A DNA stretch of 19,735 bases from Cudoniella acicularis (taxonomy: Eukaryota > Ascomycota > Leotiomycetes > Helotiales > Helotiaceae). The DNA lies in contig JAAMPI010001106.1 of NCBI GenBank assembly GCA_013054445.1, positions 1 through 19,735 on the forward strand, given 5' to 3'. Each line of letters starts with the position of its first letter. Within the stretch, counting starts at the first letter, position 1. The position numbers were made by a program, and so were the translations under genes. Of this stretch, positions 1 to 11,585 are shown piece after piece. The notes beneath the pieces are model-generated. The model had not been told where the DNA came from. It searched no databases and saw only the letters and a list, made by a program, of their open reading frames with translations.

Positions 1-924
<924 letters not shown>

Positions 925-1123
925 GGCGGGGTTGAGGGTTCTTGGTCGAGCGTTGCTTTTTGGAATCGAGGGGAAGTGAAGGTCAAAGTCCCCGTGTTTC
1001 TGTTGATGCGGTGCCCCACCACAAGACGGGCGGGAGCAAACGAGAGCTTCAACGCCGTGCTGTGACTGGTGCTGGGTCGGCGGTCTGCAGTCCAAGAAAC
1101 ACTTACGATGCAAGTGCAATCAT
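925..1123 (-). promoter_or_regulatory. Probable SNF1 leader with a short uORF and a possible 5'UTR intron donor
   Basis: Upstream of the chosen SNF1 start, the minus strand has an ATG at 1123-1121 that opens a six-codon reading frame (MIALAS). Its stop overlaps a consensus donor, GTAAGT, at 1106-1101. The leader may therefore be spliced, with the acceptor somewhere before 924; I could not fix that acceptor. The alternative is that translation starts further upstream and this intron lies inside the coding region. The arrangement is seen directly; the role is inferred. Confidence 0.3.
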
Positions 1124-1921
1124 CCTAAGGGCCGTGGAGGAGGAGGAGGAGGTCGAGAAATTCTTGGTGTCAGTTGATGAGTTAACGCTAGGTAGGAAAC
1201 TGAGGTTCTGGTCCTGTCTCACAGACGCTCTATCCGGTCATGGTCACTCAGCGGCTCGAAGCGAATTCGCTCTCGCATTGACTGTGGGGTAGCTATAATA
1301 GGCTCACTCGAAGGAAGTAGCTGCTCTGCACTTCGAGACCACCTATTATTGTAGATGGGTACATGGTGAGGAAAATCAGGAGATTTATCATTGTCGAAGA
1401 GGTTACACGAATTTAGAGTTATTATTGTTGCATTTCATTTTCTTTGTTTTTCTAAGGTGAAGCGTCTTCCCGAGTGAACTGACTCCTCTCCACTTGCAAC
1501 TTTAATATATTGGCATAAACGCCATGTAGGACGAGATTCAACCCACCTTGGTACCACACGCCATCCGGATGTCTTCAGCCAATTCGAGACAAGACTATTT
1601 GTGAAACGGTGAAACCAAGATGATGAGGCACGGCACTTGTCGCCATTCCAGAGAGCCTCCGCCAAGGGAGGGGCTTTTAACTAGATAGTTGGCTCATTCC
1701 CGATCTCAAGCGCGAGTCTTCTGGCTGCTGTTATAGCACCTCAACCACTCTGCTGCTAAAGATAATCTGACCGTTTGACCATTCCGGGCTCGTGCGCAAT
1801 GGACTGTTGACTGTCCCGAATTTGGCAATGTTGGTGGCTATTTGGATGCCGGCTCCGGAGAGAACCCACAAATTTGTTCTTTGAAGAAACTTCGTGCAAC
1901 TGCGAGTCTCCCTGAGGCCGT
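1124..1921. other. Intergenic: SNF1 upstream region / 3' side of mitochondrial gene
   Basis: About 800 bp between the SNF1 leader and the stop of the next minus-strand gene. It should hold the SNF1 promoter. On the minus strand there is a short CTC-repeat pyrimidine tract at about 1134-1152, typical of a fungal leader. The short open frames here have no recognisable protein character. I see no RNA gene or repeat. Confidence 0.5.
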
Positions 1922-2864
1922 CTACTTACCCTTGCTCACCAAATTTTCCTCATATTGTAATCTCTCTAGCAATCTCTCCCTCAAGAAATCGCTTAAACCC
2001 AAGCTGTTTGTCTGTTAGCATTCCACGTGCTCTCTTAAAAGAACGCAGTGAGAAGACTCACATTCCTTCCCTTGTAATAATCCTATAAGTCCCACTCGCC
2101 TGCCAATTTCCAAGAGCACCATCCTCACCCTTCACAAATTCTCCAGCTCCATCGACTTCTAAACTCCCAAAGATATCCTCGGGGAATGCAATCCTACCAT
2201 AATCAGGCGGCGCTCTCATATCACTAACATGGACGTAGCCACCTCGGCCTCCACCTCCAGCGCCTCCTTTCCCAATAGTTAGATATATTTTTATAGTAAT
2301 AACGAAACAATCGGCAGACTAACCTTGAGCACTTGCACCTCCAGCGCCATCACCCTTAGTTCCCCCACCTCCCCCAGCTCTAGTGGTTTTTTGTTTTGGC
2401 TGTTGGGGAAAGAACATTCCTCCCGATCCTAGGGCCGAACCAGATGTAGAAGCAAAAGCTGCGGCTTGGCCTTGTACAATAGGATCCTGGCTCGCGTACT
2501 TTTTCATAACATCGTTGAGGATGGTCAGGAAACGAGGGTTCTCGATCAGGGAGCTTGGCGTGGGCGGAATCTTAGATGTTGTCCCAATTGAGAGTGACTG
2601 TGAAGGGGGATTCGTGGGCAGAAGAGAGAGCGTGTATGAGTTGTTCGTGGCATTGGGGATAGGAAAGACATGCTATACGAGCAATTGAGTTAGTTGGTTC
2701 CAAGAATTGGGGAGAAATAACGAAGTAGCGAACTCGAAGGTTGAGAAAGAACTTACGATGTGCGGATTTGATTGTAGTGTCGAAACTGAACGGGCTGCAG
2801 TCCGTAAGGAGGCCCAAGGTGCTGCAGCTGTTCTTCGGATTGTGGCAGAGATAATCATGGTCAT
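1922..2864 (-). CDS. Conserved-looking mitochondrial protein of unknown function (four exons)
   Basis: I do not recognise the family by name. Exons are 2864-2757, 2672-2324, 2266-2062 and 2003-1922, giving 247 residues. All three introns (84, 57 and 58 bp) have GT donors (GTAAGT, GTTAGT, GTGAGT) and AG acceptors, and the phases fit (0, 1, 2). The last intron has a textbook GCTAAC branch. The N-terminus (MTMIISATIRRTAAAPWASL, then more Arg/Ser) is rich in Arg, Ser and Ala with no acidic residue, so it reads as a mitochondrial presequence. The middle has a short helical segment (ENPRFLTILNDVMKKYASQD) and a Gly-rich linker at about 133-155. The C-terminal part contains PPDYGRIAFPEDIFGSLEVD, then SGTYRIITREGILGLSDFL and a charged helix. 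Stopping at the TGA at 2060-2058 would remove the last helix; I prefer the spliced form because that TGA lies inside the GTGAGT donor and the joined reading continues as a structured segment. A matrix-facing or ribosome-linked role would be speculation. Confidence 0.72.
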
Positions 2865-3710
2865 TGGTAACGTGGGAGGTGATGCTGAAGCACAAAAAGT
2901 TCGGAGCCCCGGTTGCCCGAATAGGAAACGAGCTCAAACAAAACGAATCTGCATGTCATTCAGCCTCAGAACTTCGTAGATGAGCAGTTCACATGACCTG
3001 TAGCCAAAACAATGAGAAACCCTTGTCAAGGAATCGCCACCGACTTTCTTTATTGACCGGAAAACCAGGGGCCTCCTCCAGTTCAAGAAGGTCAGTTAGT
3101 TGCCTCACGGGTGCAGAAGGAGAAGTTTAAGTCATGAGTTCTCCACAGATTCAGAGATATTTAGAACGTTAAAAACATTAAAAGTTTTATGTATAATTTA
3201 GAAATAAACTTCCATATGGAGAGATATAGGCCTGTTCGAAAGAGTCTGACAGGTTTTGAGTACTGGTATCTTACCTTGGTTGAGATTCGGTGTATTTTGT
3301 ATCGCAACTCTTTGACCCTTGAGTCGGCTTCATTTTGCACCTTGTCGCATCAGCCACAAGTCAGCAAAAGTGTCCGAACCAATAAAAGCGTCCAAAGCAG
3401 ATATATCCTAGTGTTCGACCGGGGGCAGCGGATTTTACAGGGCTACGACATGCTGACCAACACTAGCACCTGCAGTCACTAACACCTGGTCGGGTCTTGA
3501 CAATTCGCCGCGTCCGGGGATTCTTTCTTCTCATTGCCATCTCTTACTTTGTCTCCGTGTTCAAAAATTTCGGGTTCCGACATTTCACTGTCTCAAACCT
3601 GTCGCTTCTTTCAGTCTAGGAACTGTTACACTCGAAGGTTGAAGCCGGTAAAGCCCGTACTAGTATTCAAGCAGCACTCTCTCCTCTCGAACCCGAGCGC
3701 AGTCTCCGAA
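2865..3710. promoter_or_regulatory. Divergent intergenic region between mitochondrial gene and Zn2Cys6 regulator
   Basis: About 850 bp lie between two divergent start codons, so both promoters should be here. The part around 3150-3210 is AT-rich. The part from about 3525 to 3710 is pyrimidine-rich with no ATG at all on the plus strand, which suits the 5' leader of the regulator. I found no defined TATA box or operator. Confidence 0.45.
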
Positions 3711-5999
3711 ATGTCAAGTGTCGCTTCGAATGAGCCTACTGGAGAGTTTTCTGGAGAACCACCCAGAAAGAGGGTGCGAAAAGGGACGAAAAGCTGTTGG
3801 GAGTGTAAGCAACCCCGTGCGAAATCACTGAGCAAATTCTGAGAAGTGTAAAGGCAAGCGAAGGAAAATACGCTGTCAATTGAGCTCCGAAGATGTTCCT
3901 GTATGTTCGGGCTGTCTGGCTCGGGGCACGACTTGCCTGAGCCAGGAGTATCCGGAAGAGCGAGAACCATCAAGCAACACGCAAATTGGTGAGAGACTGG
4001 GTCGCGTGGAAAGACTGCTGGAAAAACTCATCGACAAAATCTCCGCCTATGAAGAGGACGAAAGAGCACAGAAGGACATGTTGACTCCTGAGTCACTTGG
4101 CGGCGATGTTCTTACGCCATACGCCTCCAATACAGGAAGCGGCACTCAGGACACCACTCCTTTTATGTCATTATTCGACAATTCCGTTGTTCGTGGCCTC
4201 TCCTCTCTGGCTGCTCTACTTCGCTGACCACATTAGATCGGACGGCGTGAAACCATTCCTTCTCAAGGCTCAACACCTGTGACTCATCCTATAAGAACGA
4301 AAACGCCTTCTTGTAGAGTTCCCAAACTCGAGCGCGTACGGCAGACTCTTGTAGATTTGCTGCCTACTCAACGAGATGCAGATTTGATCGTTCAGCACAG
4401 CAATTGCTCGCTTCTCATTCATATCATGCTACAACATGCTGCAGATCCATCAGGCGGGGAAAGTGAATCCGACCACATAGCATCGGTTTTCCATCTGGAA
4501 GAGGTCGCAAAGAAGCATCCTGTGGAAATTGCGCGGACAATATTATATCTCGCAGTGTGCTTGCAACAGCTGAATCCCAGCTTCGACAGGAGCAAATTGT
4601 CACTACTACCAACAATTGAAGCCCGTATAGATCGGTATTTGTCTACTGTTCAAGCGCTAATCACATCAGATGATGAGCTTGTTAGTTCTATGGAGGGTTT
4701 GGAATGCTTGACTCTTCAAGGAATGTATCACGTAAATGCTGGCAGCCCAAAGCGGGCCTGGCTGACGTTTCGAAGAGCACTGAATGTTGGTCAATTCATG
4801 GGGATAGATAGAAAGACAACTGAGCTCCCCGGAGGGAGGATAATGTGGTTTCAGATTGTCCACGCAGATAGATATCTGGTATACTCCCTTTATCTTATGC
4901 TCATCACTTCACAGCTGTCTTTACCATAACGTATTTTCTGACATACCTCTAGGCACTTCTTCTTGGGCTTCCGGTCGGCAGCAAAGACGACCCATTCGAG
5001 CCAGGAGAGACATTTCAAAATCCTGATATTGATAAAGACATGCTCTTCGGAAGAAAACTTTGCGTACTATCAGGTCGCATAATGGACCGGAACCAGGCAG
5101 AGAATTCACATGCTTATGCTACCACACAAGATATCGATGAAAAGCTGGAACAACTATCTAGAGAGATGCCCGCATCGTGGTGGGAAATCCCTACATATTT
5201 CGCAGATGATCGCTCAAAGGAGGCCAAACTACAGTTCGATCGCCTCATGGTTCAGATTTGGTACTTCCAACTTGAATCTTTACTACACTTACCATTTATG
5301 CTGCGCGCAGCCACCGAACGACGGTACGACTATAGCAAATTCAGCTGCCTAAAAGCATCAAGGCAAATGATGTATCGGTATCTCGCAATGCAAGGAGCGG
5401 CCAACAAGGCATTCTGTTGTAAAGTTGTTGATTTTGGTGCACTCACAGCAACAATCACGTTGCTTTTAGGTCTCCTCGAGCCACCTAACATCTCTCAAAC
5501 GTATGAAACGCGTGACCAGAGGGAAACCGATCGGGGACTGATCAACGCCATGCTTAAATCCTTAGAAGAGATGTCTCAGGGCGGTAAAGACGTAATTGCC
5601 ACACAAAGCATCAACGTGATCAACAGTCTACTTTCTGTAGACACTCCCTCCGGCCGTGCTGCTGGAAACCTTCGCCTCACGATACCCTACTTCGGAACAA
5701 TCTCTATAATTCGGCCTGCTACGTCGTCATCTAATCCCTTGCCCAATCAAAACACACAATCTATCACTGTCGATCACTCTGTGATGCACGCGCAAGCGTC
5801 GGAGGCTTCAGCAAGTTGGCCAAACGCACCATCATTGCAAACACCAGATCCGAACTTTCCTATGGTCTCTTTTACAAGTAGCCATTTCCCACCTCTGATG
5901 CAAGAGCAACCAATACAGGATTGGGGGTTGCAAGAGGCGGATACCATGTTTTTTGACAGCCTCTTGAGTACAGATATTGATTGCAATTGGATATTTTAA
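3711..5999 (+). CDS. Zn2Cys6 transcription factor with fungal-specific middle homology region
   Basis: Probable nuclear DNA-binding regulator of 705 residues. Exons: 3711-3804, 3854-4188, 4237-4878, 4953-5999; introns of 49, 48 and 74 bp. The first intron splits the codon of the second zinc-binding cysteine. Correct splicing gives SCWECKRRKIRC followed by CSGCLARGTTC, with cysteines 29, 32, 39, 49, 52 and 59 (CX2CX6CX9CX2CX6C), after a basic stretch PPRKRVRKGTK. A heptad-like dimerisation helix (about 76-97, IGERLGRVERLLEKLIDKIS) follows. The rest matches the Fungal_trans/MHR type: GRRETIP motif, LLIHIMLQHAADPSGG, and a helix ending RALNVGQFMGIDR, then RYLALLLGLPVGSKDDPF across the third junction. 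The second intron has an unusual GTTCGT donor but a good CTGAC branch and CATTAG end. ATG 3711 is the first in-frame ATG. The MFS gene lies downstream on the same strand, so it may be a target (inference). Confidence 0.9.
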
Positions 6000-6786
6000 G
6001 GAGTTTATAGATGTAGAATACCCGAGCAATGAACACTCATGTCACTTTTTTCTCCAAATTCGGCTGCTAGTGCGGCTTTCAGGCAGACCTAGGTGGTCTT
6101 CTTGTGGTGGTTCGGCCCTTTTGGCCAGCAATGATCAAGTGCATGCCTCTCTACCTTTTTCCTGTGACAGGCAATAAATAACCTTGACTAACCAAAAAGA
6201 CTCATATCACCGAACGTGTCAAACACCTGACAGCGCCCTAGTCTTTGGGCTAGCGGCAACTATTCGCATCACAGCATTTACCGTCTCGTCAATCTTTTTC
6301 CGCCAACCTCGGGACTCGGATTCGTATTCCAAGGGCTTTCATTTCACGACGGGTCGGGCGCATGCCAGTCTTTCACCTTCATCGATAGACAACACCAATG
6401 GTTTCCAACTTCAGACGCCGATTTCTCCTCCCCAAGGTGTTCATTCCGCTCCGACCCCATGGCCCTCTAGGGTCCCCAGGTTTCGCCTCTTTCCTTGCGC
6501 GGGGAAAGACCCACTGCCACCCACATTCAGCATTTACTCCATCCGCCACCAGTGAATTGATAACCCAGAAGGGGCTACAACGTGTCCCCCCCCGCACCTT
6601 CCTCAGAGCAGGGTCATCGCTTTGCAAGCATGCATTTCTTCACACACCAATCATGCAGCTCACGCAGCTGCCGCGCTTTGCTTCCGCGCGCAACTCGATT
6701 GAGGAGTTCCACAGACATTGCTACCACGGCCGACGATTACCAGGGGTCTGAAAAGTGTATAAGTCGGCGAGCGCATCTCTTACAAC
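6000..6786. promoter_or_regulatory. Intergenic region upstream of the MFS transporter
   Basis: About 790 bp with the 3' end of the regulator and the promoter of the transporter. The plus strand is pyrimidine-rich from about 6200. A TATAAG at 6758-6763 sits only about 24 bp before the chosen ATG, so it is either not the functional TATA box or translation starts further in. CGG half-sites occur close together near 6308-6318 (CGGGACTCGG) and 6353-6358 (CGGGTCGGG), which a Zn2Cys6 factor could use. An open frame at 6398-6751 has no recognisable protein features. Confidence 0.35.
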
Positions 6787-9082
6787 ATGGATAGTTCAGT
6801 TTGTCCACCCGGAGTAATTCCTTTGCGAGATCGCAATCCAGAACAGATCACAGGAAATATATCTTGCGTTTTGACTCCACAGAAAAAGGCTATGGATCAA
6901 AATCTTGATGAGACAGTAAGTCCACAACGTGACATTACATGTGTTGGGAAAATCCTGACTAGAGTTTGGACAGGCGTTGAGGAATTTGGAGGAGGAGCTG
7001 CACACGGAAATTTACCCAGGCACGGAGATAATGAGAGATGTTGGCACTCATCACTTCGTCAAGGCTTCTGCGGGAGCTCACTCTGTCCTTGTTCCTCAAC
7101 CGAGCGATAACGAACATGATCCTCTCGTAAGCATCCAGGATCCGAACTCTAGCACATGTGCTTACCTGCACAGAATTGGAGCCCAATGTGGAAGGGATTT
7201 GCCATTTTTTGTGCAACAATGATGTCTTTTTCGCAAGGAATGGGTCCCTTGGCCTTGGTCAGTAGTAGATGAGCATTAAATTATGTTTGTTGCTGAGATA
7301 ATCACAGGCTCCCATGTTTGGAGATTATATCGAGGCTTTCGATTCCGACTTGGAAAAGGTAGTGCAGTTCACTGGTGTAGCTATCCTAGTTCTCGGGTTC
7401 AGTAATTTTATCTGGTACGTCCTCCAAATCTTCAAAAAAAACGCATGCTAATCTCCTCAGGGTTCCTATTCAAACATGCTTCGGAAGACGTCCGGTATTG
7501 ATTATCTCAACATTGATCTGCTTAGTCAGTAGCATATGGCGAGCAAAGGCAACCTCATATGGGAGTTTCATGGGAGCTTGCGTGTAAGTTAGTCAAGGCC
7601 TCCGCAGCTGATTAATGACTGACATCATCGAGGCTTAATGGCATCGGTGCTGGACCCGCGGAGACTGCCCAAAGTGCTATCACTTCGGATGTAATTTTCC
7701 TTCATGACCGGGGGAAGTTCCAGACACTCTACTTCGCCTTTTATTTTGGATCACTCATGGTAAGTTGTCAATTGCCCTCTGCACCTTTTTAAAAGCTAAT
7801 GAATCAGGTCGGCCCTATCATATCCGGACCTATGGCTCAGCGATATGGATGGAGAAGCTTCTGGTGGTTTAACACAGCAGTTCTAGGTTTTACGGTAATT
7901 TGCTGCATATTCCTCTTTCCAGAGACGAAATTCAATCGAGCTTTTGCACCAACACATAGCGTCGTGTCATCAACACCACCTCTAAATAAGGGCTCTGCTG
8001 AACGCGTGGAAATCTCAGAGGGAGATGTTCAAACTCCGCAGGCGAACAACGAGCGTAACCCTGTCAATCCGGAGAATTCAGCATCGGCAGAAAAACAATC
8101 AAGACAGCAAGGCGACGATACCCTCACTCATGTACACACGCACCAGGATCCTTGGCTCGGTCGAGGTAAACCTTCCAAGGCACAATGGAAATTATTTCAA
8201 CCTTACGAAGGAAATTTTCTTCTGGAACTCTGGCTACCGTGGAAACTGTTCTTGTTCCCAATCGTGGAGTTCGCTGCATTTGTAGTATCTTGGAGTGCTT
8301 CATCATTCCTAACATTGAACCTTACGCAATCGCAAGTTTTTGCAGCGCCTCCCTATAATTTCACCCCACAAAAGATCGGATTATTCAATTTCGCGATTTT
8401 GATTGGGGGCTTCTTGGGGTTAATTACCGCTGGGCCTTTAAGTGATGCCATTGCAGCGAGGTTGACGAAAAGGAATAAAGGCATTCGGGAGCCGGAAATG
8501 AGACGTAAGCAACCTATTTCTTTTTTGGACATTCCACGCAATTCTCCTCGTACTAGGGCAGACATTTCATCCTCTCGCCCTCTCTGAGCTCCGTCCTCCT
8601 TGAACAAGCAAAGTACTAATTTGTTGAAGTGTTGGCCATGATTCCTTATGTCATTATCATGGTTATTGGCAATGTCGTGGTCGCTCTTGGATACCAAAAT
8701 TCGTGGGATTGGAAGGTAAGATTCTATCCCCATCGTCTATCCACGTTTCAATCTTTAACAATCTTAGGTGATCGTAATCATTGGCTACACTTGTGCCGGC
8801 ATTCAAGTTGCAGCACTTCCTGCCATTTCCTCTACTTATGCCATCGATTCTTACAAACCTGTGACTGGCGCTATTTTCGTCAACATAACTGTCAACAAAA
8901 ACGTATGGGGATATGGATTCTCGAAGTTTATCACTCCTTGGACTGTCAAATCTGGATACATCCCACCTATCATGACCAACATGAGTCTGGTTCTGCTTTG
9001 GTGCTTGACTGGGATCATCTTTTGGTTTTATGGGAAGACTTTCAGGAAGTGGAGTAGGAACGATAAAGTGCACAGTATGTGA
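6787..9082 (+). CDS. MFS transporter, drug:H+ antiporter-like (HOL1-type), nine exons
   Basis: Plasma-membrane-type major facilitator of about 606 residues. Exons: 6787-6915, 6974-7126, 7174-7257, 7308-7414, 7461-7583, 7633-7759, 7808-8504, 8630-8715, 8768-9082. All introns are GT..AG and phase-consistent; eight introns, seven of 46-58 bp and one of 125 bp (8505-8629). The cytosolic N-terminus leads to DNEHDPLNWSPMWKG, the hallmark entry to TM1 in this fungal group. Later signs are FGRRPVLII after TM2 (motif A-like), GIGAGPAETAQSAI, and RYGWRSFWWFN before TM6. A polar loop of about 90 residues (about 288-378) separates the two six-helix halves. The second half has GPLSDAIAARLTKRNKG (the TM8-9 loop motif) and a YAIDSYKPVTGAIFV stretch. 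The substrate cannot be read from sequence; relatives carry polyamines, histidinol, drugs or metabolites. A Zn2Cys6 gene precedes it on the same strand. A downstream Met (6892) is an alternative start. Confidence 0.9.
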
Positions 9083-9256
9083 GCAGTGGGCGAAGAGCAT
9101 AGACTTTGGAGCGGTGGGGTTATGAGAGAGTTTGGTATTCTTACCCGCTCACATCTAAAGAAGGTTATTTTAGAGAGTAATAAGTTCTGCTTTATGATGG
9201 TGCTCAAGATTCCCTTCCTCGATGCTTACTGATTTGGTGATTTTTTCAATTCTGCG

Positions 9257-9282
9257 AAAGGAACTCTCAGCAAAGTTCCTTT
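9257..9282. repeat. Perfect 9-bp inverted repeat (hairpin) 3' of the MFS gene
   Basis: AAAGGAACT (9257-9265) and AGTTCCTTT (9274-9282) are exact reverse complements separated by 8 nt. The hairpin lies about 175 bp after the MFS stop codon, so it would fall in its 3'UTR or just past it. A role in RNA 3'-end formation or stability is possible but unproven. Confidence 0.6.
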
Positions 9283-10918
9283 GAAGACAATTTGCTTATA
9301 TAGATATCAGCGACTTCAAGGATCGCGGGGAGGAGAGACGAGCTATCAGGCACGTACAGTAAAATGGCGATGACGATTGTGGGACGAGAAATTATGGAAT
9401 ACATGCGCTTATGGTTAATATTTGCTATTTTCCAGAAGTCTTTCCTCATTCTTTTTGACTCATCCTGTTAGCTTCGACGTTTAAGCTATGAACCAATGGC
9501 AGTCTATTTATCTAGCTTTTATACGAACGAGTGTAAGGAGAAGGAGGGGGGGGAGAAGAGTCGCATTACTTGCATGTTGTCACGATTGTGGAAAATTAAT
9601 TCTGGCTGTAGGTTCGCAGTATTCAGCGTGAGGAGAGTGTGGTGTTAACATGAAATCCGCGAGTCGCTGTTGAAGGACCGATTTGTTCATGGTTCGAAGA
9701 GCGATGAAACTGAATAGGACGGATTAGGGGAAGAAATTGGGAGATTCGATGGCTGGTTTGTTGAAGTGCGGTGCTGGAACTTGGATGGGTTTTGTATTGA
9801 GGAATTTTGGGTTGAAATTTGGTGTAGATGGTTTTCAAAAAAAAATGCAGAGGAAAGTCGGGTAGCGGGGTGTTGTTAAATGATGGATTTTCTGTTGTCG
9901 TTGGGTGAGTTGCTGTCATTTGGATAGCTCGTATGCTAAAAATTGTAGGATGAGAAGAACTTGTAATTTTCAGGAACAAGTCTAACGGGCTTGCAACTCG
10001 CACAGCAGTAAGTATCATTGAGATGGAAAATTATTTGGTTGTTAAATAGCTTATTGAACGAGGCCCATTGGGCAGTGATTCATTGCCATTCGTCACATTT
10101 CTGTTGATGTTCGTCTTTGTGGTCCTGGTTGAAAGAGGGCTTGTGGAAGTTGAAGTACCATAGCTTTATAGTGGGGTTTGAGAGGCAGTGTGGGGGGAGC
10201 ATCTGATGGTGCTTCTTTGGAGGTTGTGCCTGTGATGCCTCGTTAAGTGAGTTATTGGAAGTTGGAAGTTAAAATTCAGAAGGGTTCAAATTATTTTTCC
10301 ACGCTGAATGAAGATTCTCTACTTTTCTTTAGAAAAAGGGGTGATATTCTACACGCTGTAAGTTCGTTAATCATGGGGTATTGCGAGGAAATACTTCAAA
10401 GGTTACGCGGCGAGCTAGGAAGAAATAATTAAATATGCAAACCATTGTAGGATCAGCCTAGCCATATTTATAAATTAAACTAAGTACTTCTTTGTAGTTA
10501 TTTACTTATCGTGAAGTGTATTCCTACCATCTCGCTTAGAAGCTAACTCGCAGCGTGTAAAAAGGAGCTTAAGATATCGTGTTTTTCAAAAGTCTATCTA
10601 TGTATCCATAGATCTTTCCAACCAAGGATTTTGAAAAAAAATTTTTAGCAGCTTCCACGTCGTCCATTCATGTACATATATCACGTCGAGTGGTTTACGA
10701 TCAGCATTCAGCTGTAAATCGACCGGAGATACCCGAGTTCGATCAGCCATGGGTAAGTGAAATGAATTGAGTGGAAGAGGGAAACAGCCTGTGCGTCTAG
10801 CAACGCCTTCGAGAGTCCAGACAAACTTTGTTGATGCAGAATAAATATTCCTGTAGTTAGCGTATACGGGGGTTGTCAGTTGGTGGATTGCTGTTGACTA
10901 CTGGATCTTGTTATCATA

Positions 10919-10937
10919 GAGTGAGTTGCTGTCACTC
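10919..10937. repeat. 6-bp hairpin containing a TGACAGCA-type motif
   Basis: GAGTGA (10919-10924) pairs with TCACTC (10932-10937) around the loop GTTGCTG. The TGCTGTCA motif spans the loop and the right arm. The stem is short, so it may be chance. Confidence 0.35.
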
Positions 10938-11558
10938 GAAAATAAATTTAGAGTCGTGCTATTTACGTTGAAAAGCCCGTGGAATGAAACGAAAAGTCCC
11001 AAAATGATATCTATTGAAAATGTGAAGAAGAGGTGAGCAAAGCGAAGGAAGCTTATGAAGAGAAGGAGCTCCATTGCCAGAGCGTTTACTTCCAACACCA
11101 CATGCACTACTGCTGCCGGAGCTTCTAGTAGGCTATTTCCGATACTTTGGGGATTATGTAGAAGGAGCCCTTTTATACTTATTTTTAGCTAGTTGATGTG
11201 AAACTCGCAGGCGGGTATCGCATTGCTGAAACCAACTACAATCATGGGTAATATATTGACGCCAAAGCCGAGTTCGGACCGTCAGAGACCTATATAATTG
11301 GGAAGAATGGAGTAAATATTAATCGACACGGTTTTGGAGATGGAGAAGCTCGATATAGTAACAGCTGTAGTACTGCAGACTTCCAAGCGTTCATGGAAAT
11401 TCTTCCTGTCTTTTGACAAAGAGAAAATCGGTAATATCAGCTTGGTTGAGGGAGCTGATACTCAAATATCGCAATTCTCTCTTCCCTTCTCCGAGGCCCT
11501 TGTAAGCTTGAGACTTTTTCTTCTGAGTTTTGCGCGGTAGTGGATGCGAAGTTGAAAC

Positions 11559-11585
11559 TTGACAGCAAAGAAGACATTGACAGCA
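11559..11585. repeat. Direct repeat of TTGACAGCA
   Basis: TTGACAGCA occurs at 11559-11567 and again at 11577-11585, an 18-bp period, close to two helical turns. This places two motif copies on nearly the same face of the DNA. Confidence 0.5.

Noticed and set aside
1435..1665. 76-codon minus-strand frame in the SNF1 upstream region
   Set aside because: No family signs and no flanking exons; likely chance.
6398..6751. 117-codon ATG frame upstream of the MFS gene
   Set aside because: Composition follows the C/T-rich intergenic DNA, there are no domain features, and it ends only 35 bp before the MFS start. Kept as intergenic.
9580..9690. 36-codon ATG frame on minus with a leader-like upstream
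   Set aside because: Too short to support, no family, and I found no splice extension that keeps the frame. Mentioned only within the gene-poor region.
9623..10018. 131-codon minus-strand frame
   Set aside because: It has no ATG at its start and reads through a C/T-rich leader-like tract; Ser/Thr/Pro-rich translation fits low complexity.
10725..10750. GTTCGATC stretch resembling a tRNA T-loop
   Set aside because: The flanking bases do not pair as a T-stem, and no acceptor or anticodon arm is found. No tRNA or rRNA seen anywhere in the window.
10898..11074. 58-codon hydrophobic ATG frame on minus
   Set aside because: AT-rich DNA readily gives hydrophobic frames; no conserved feature. It also overlaps one TGACAGCA motif.
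11249..11416. About 55 open codons on plus with fairly protein-like composition
   Set aside because: No ATG at the start, no acceptor that joins it to another exon, no recognisable family.
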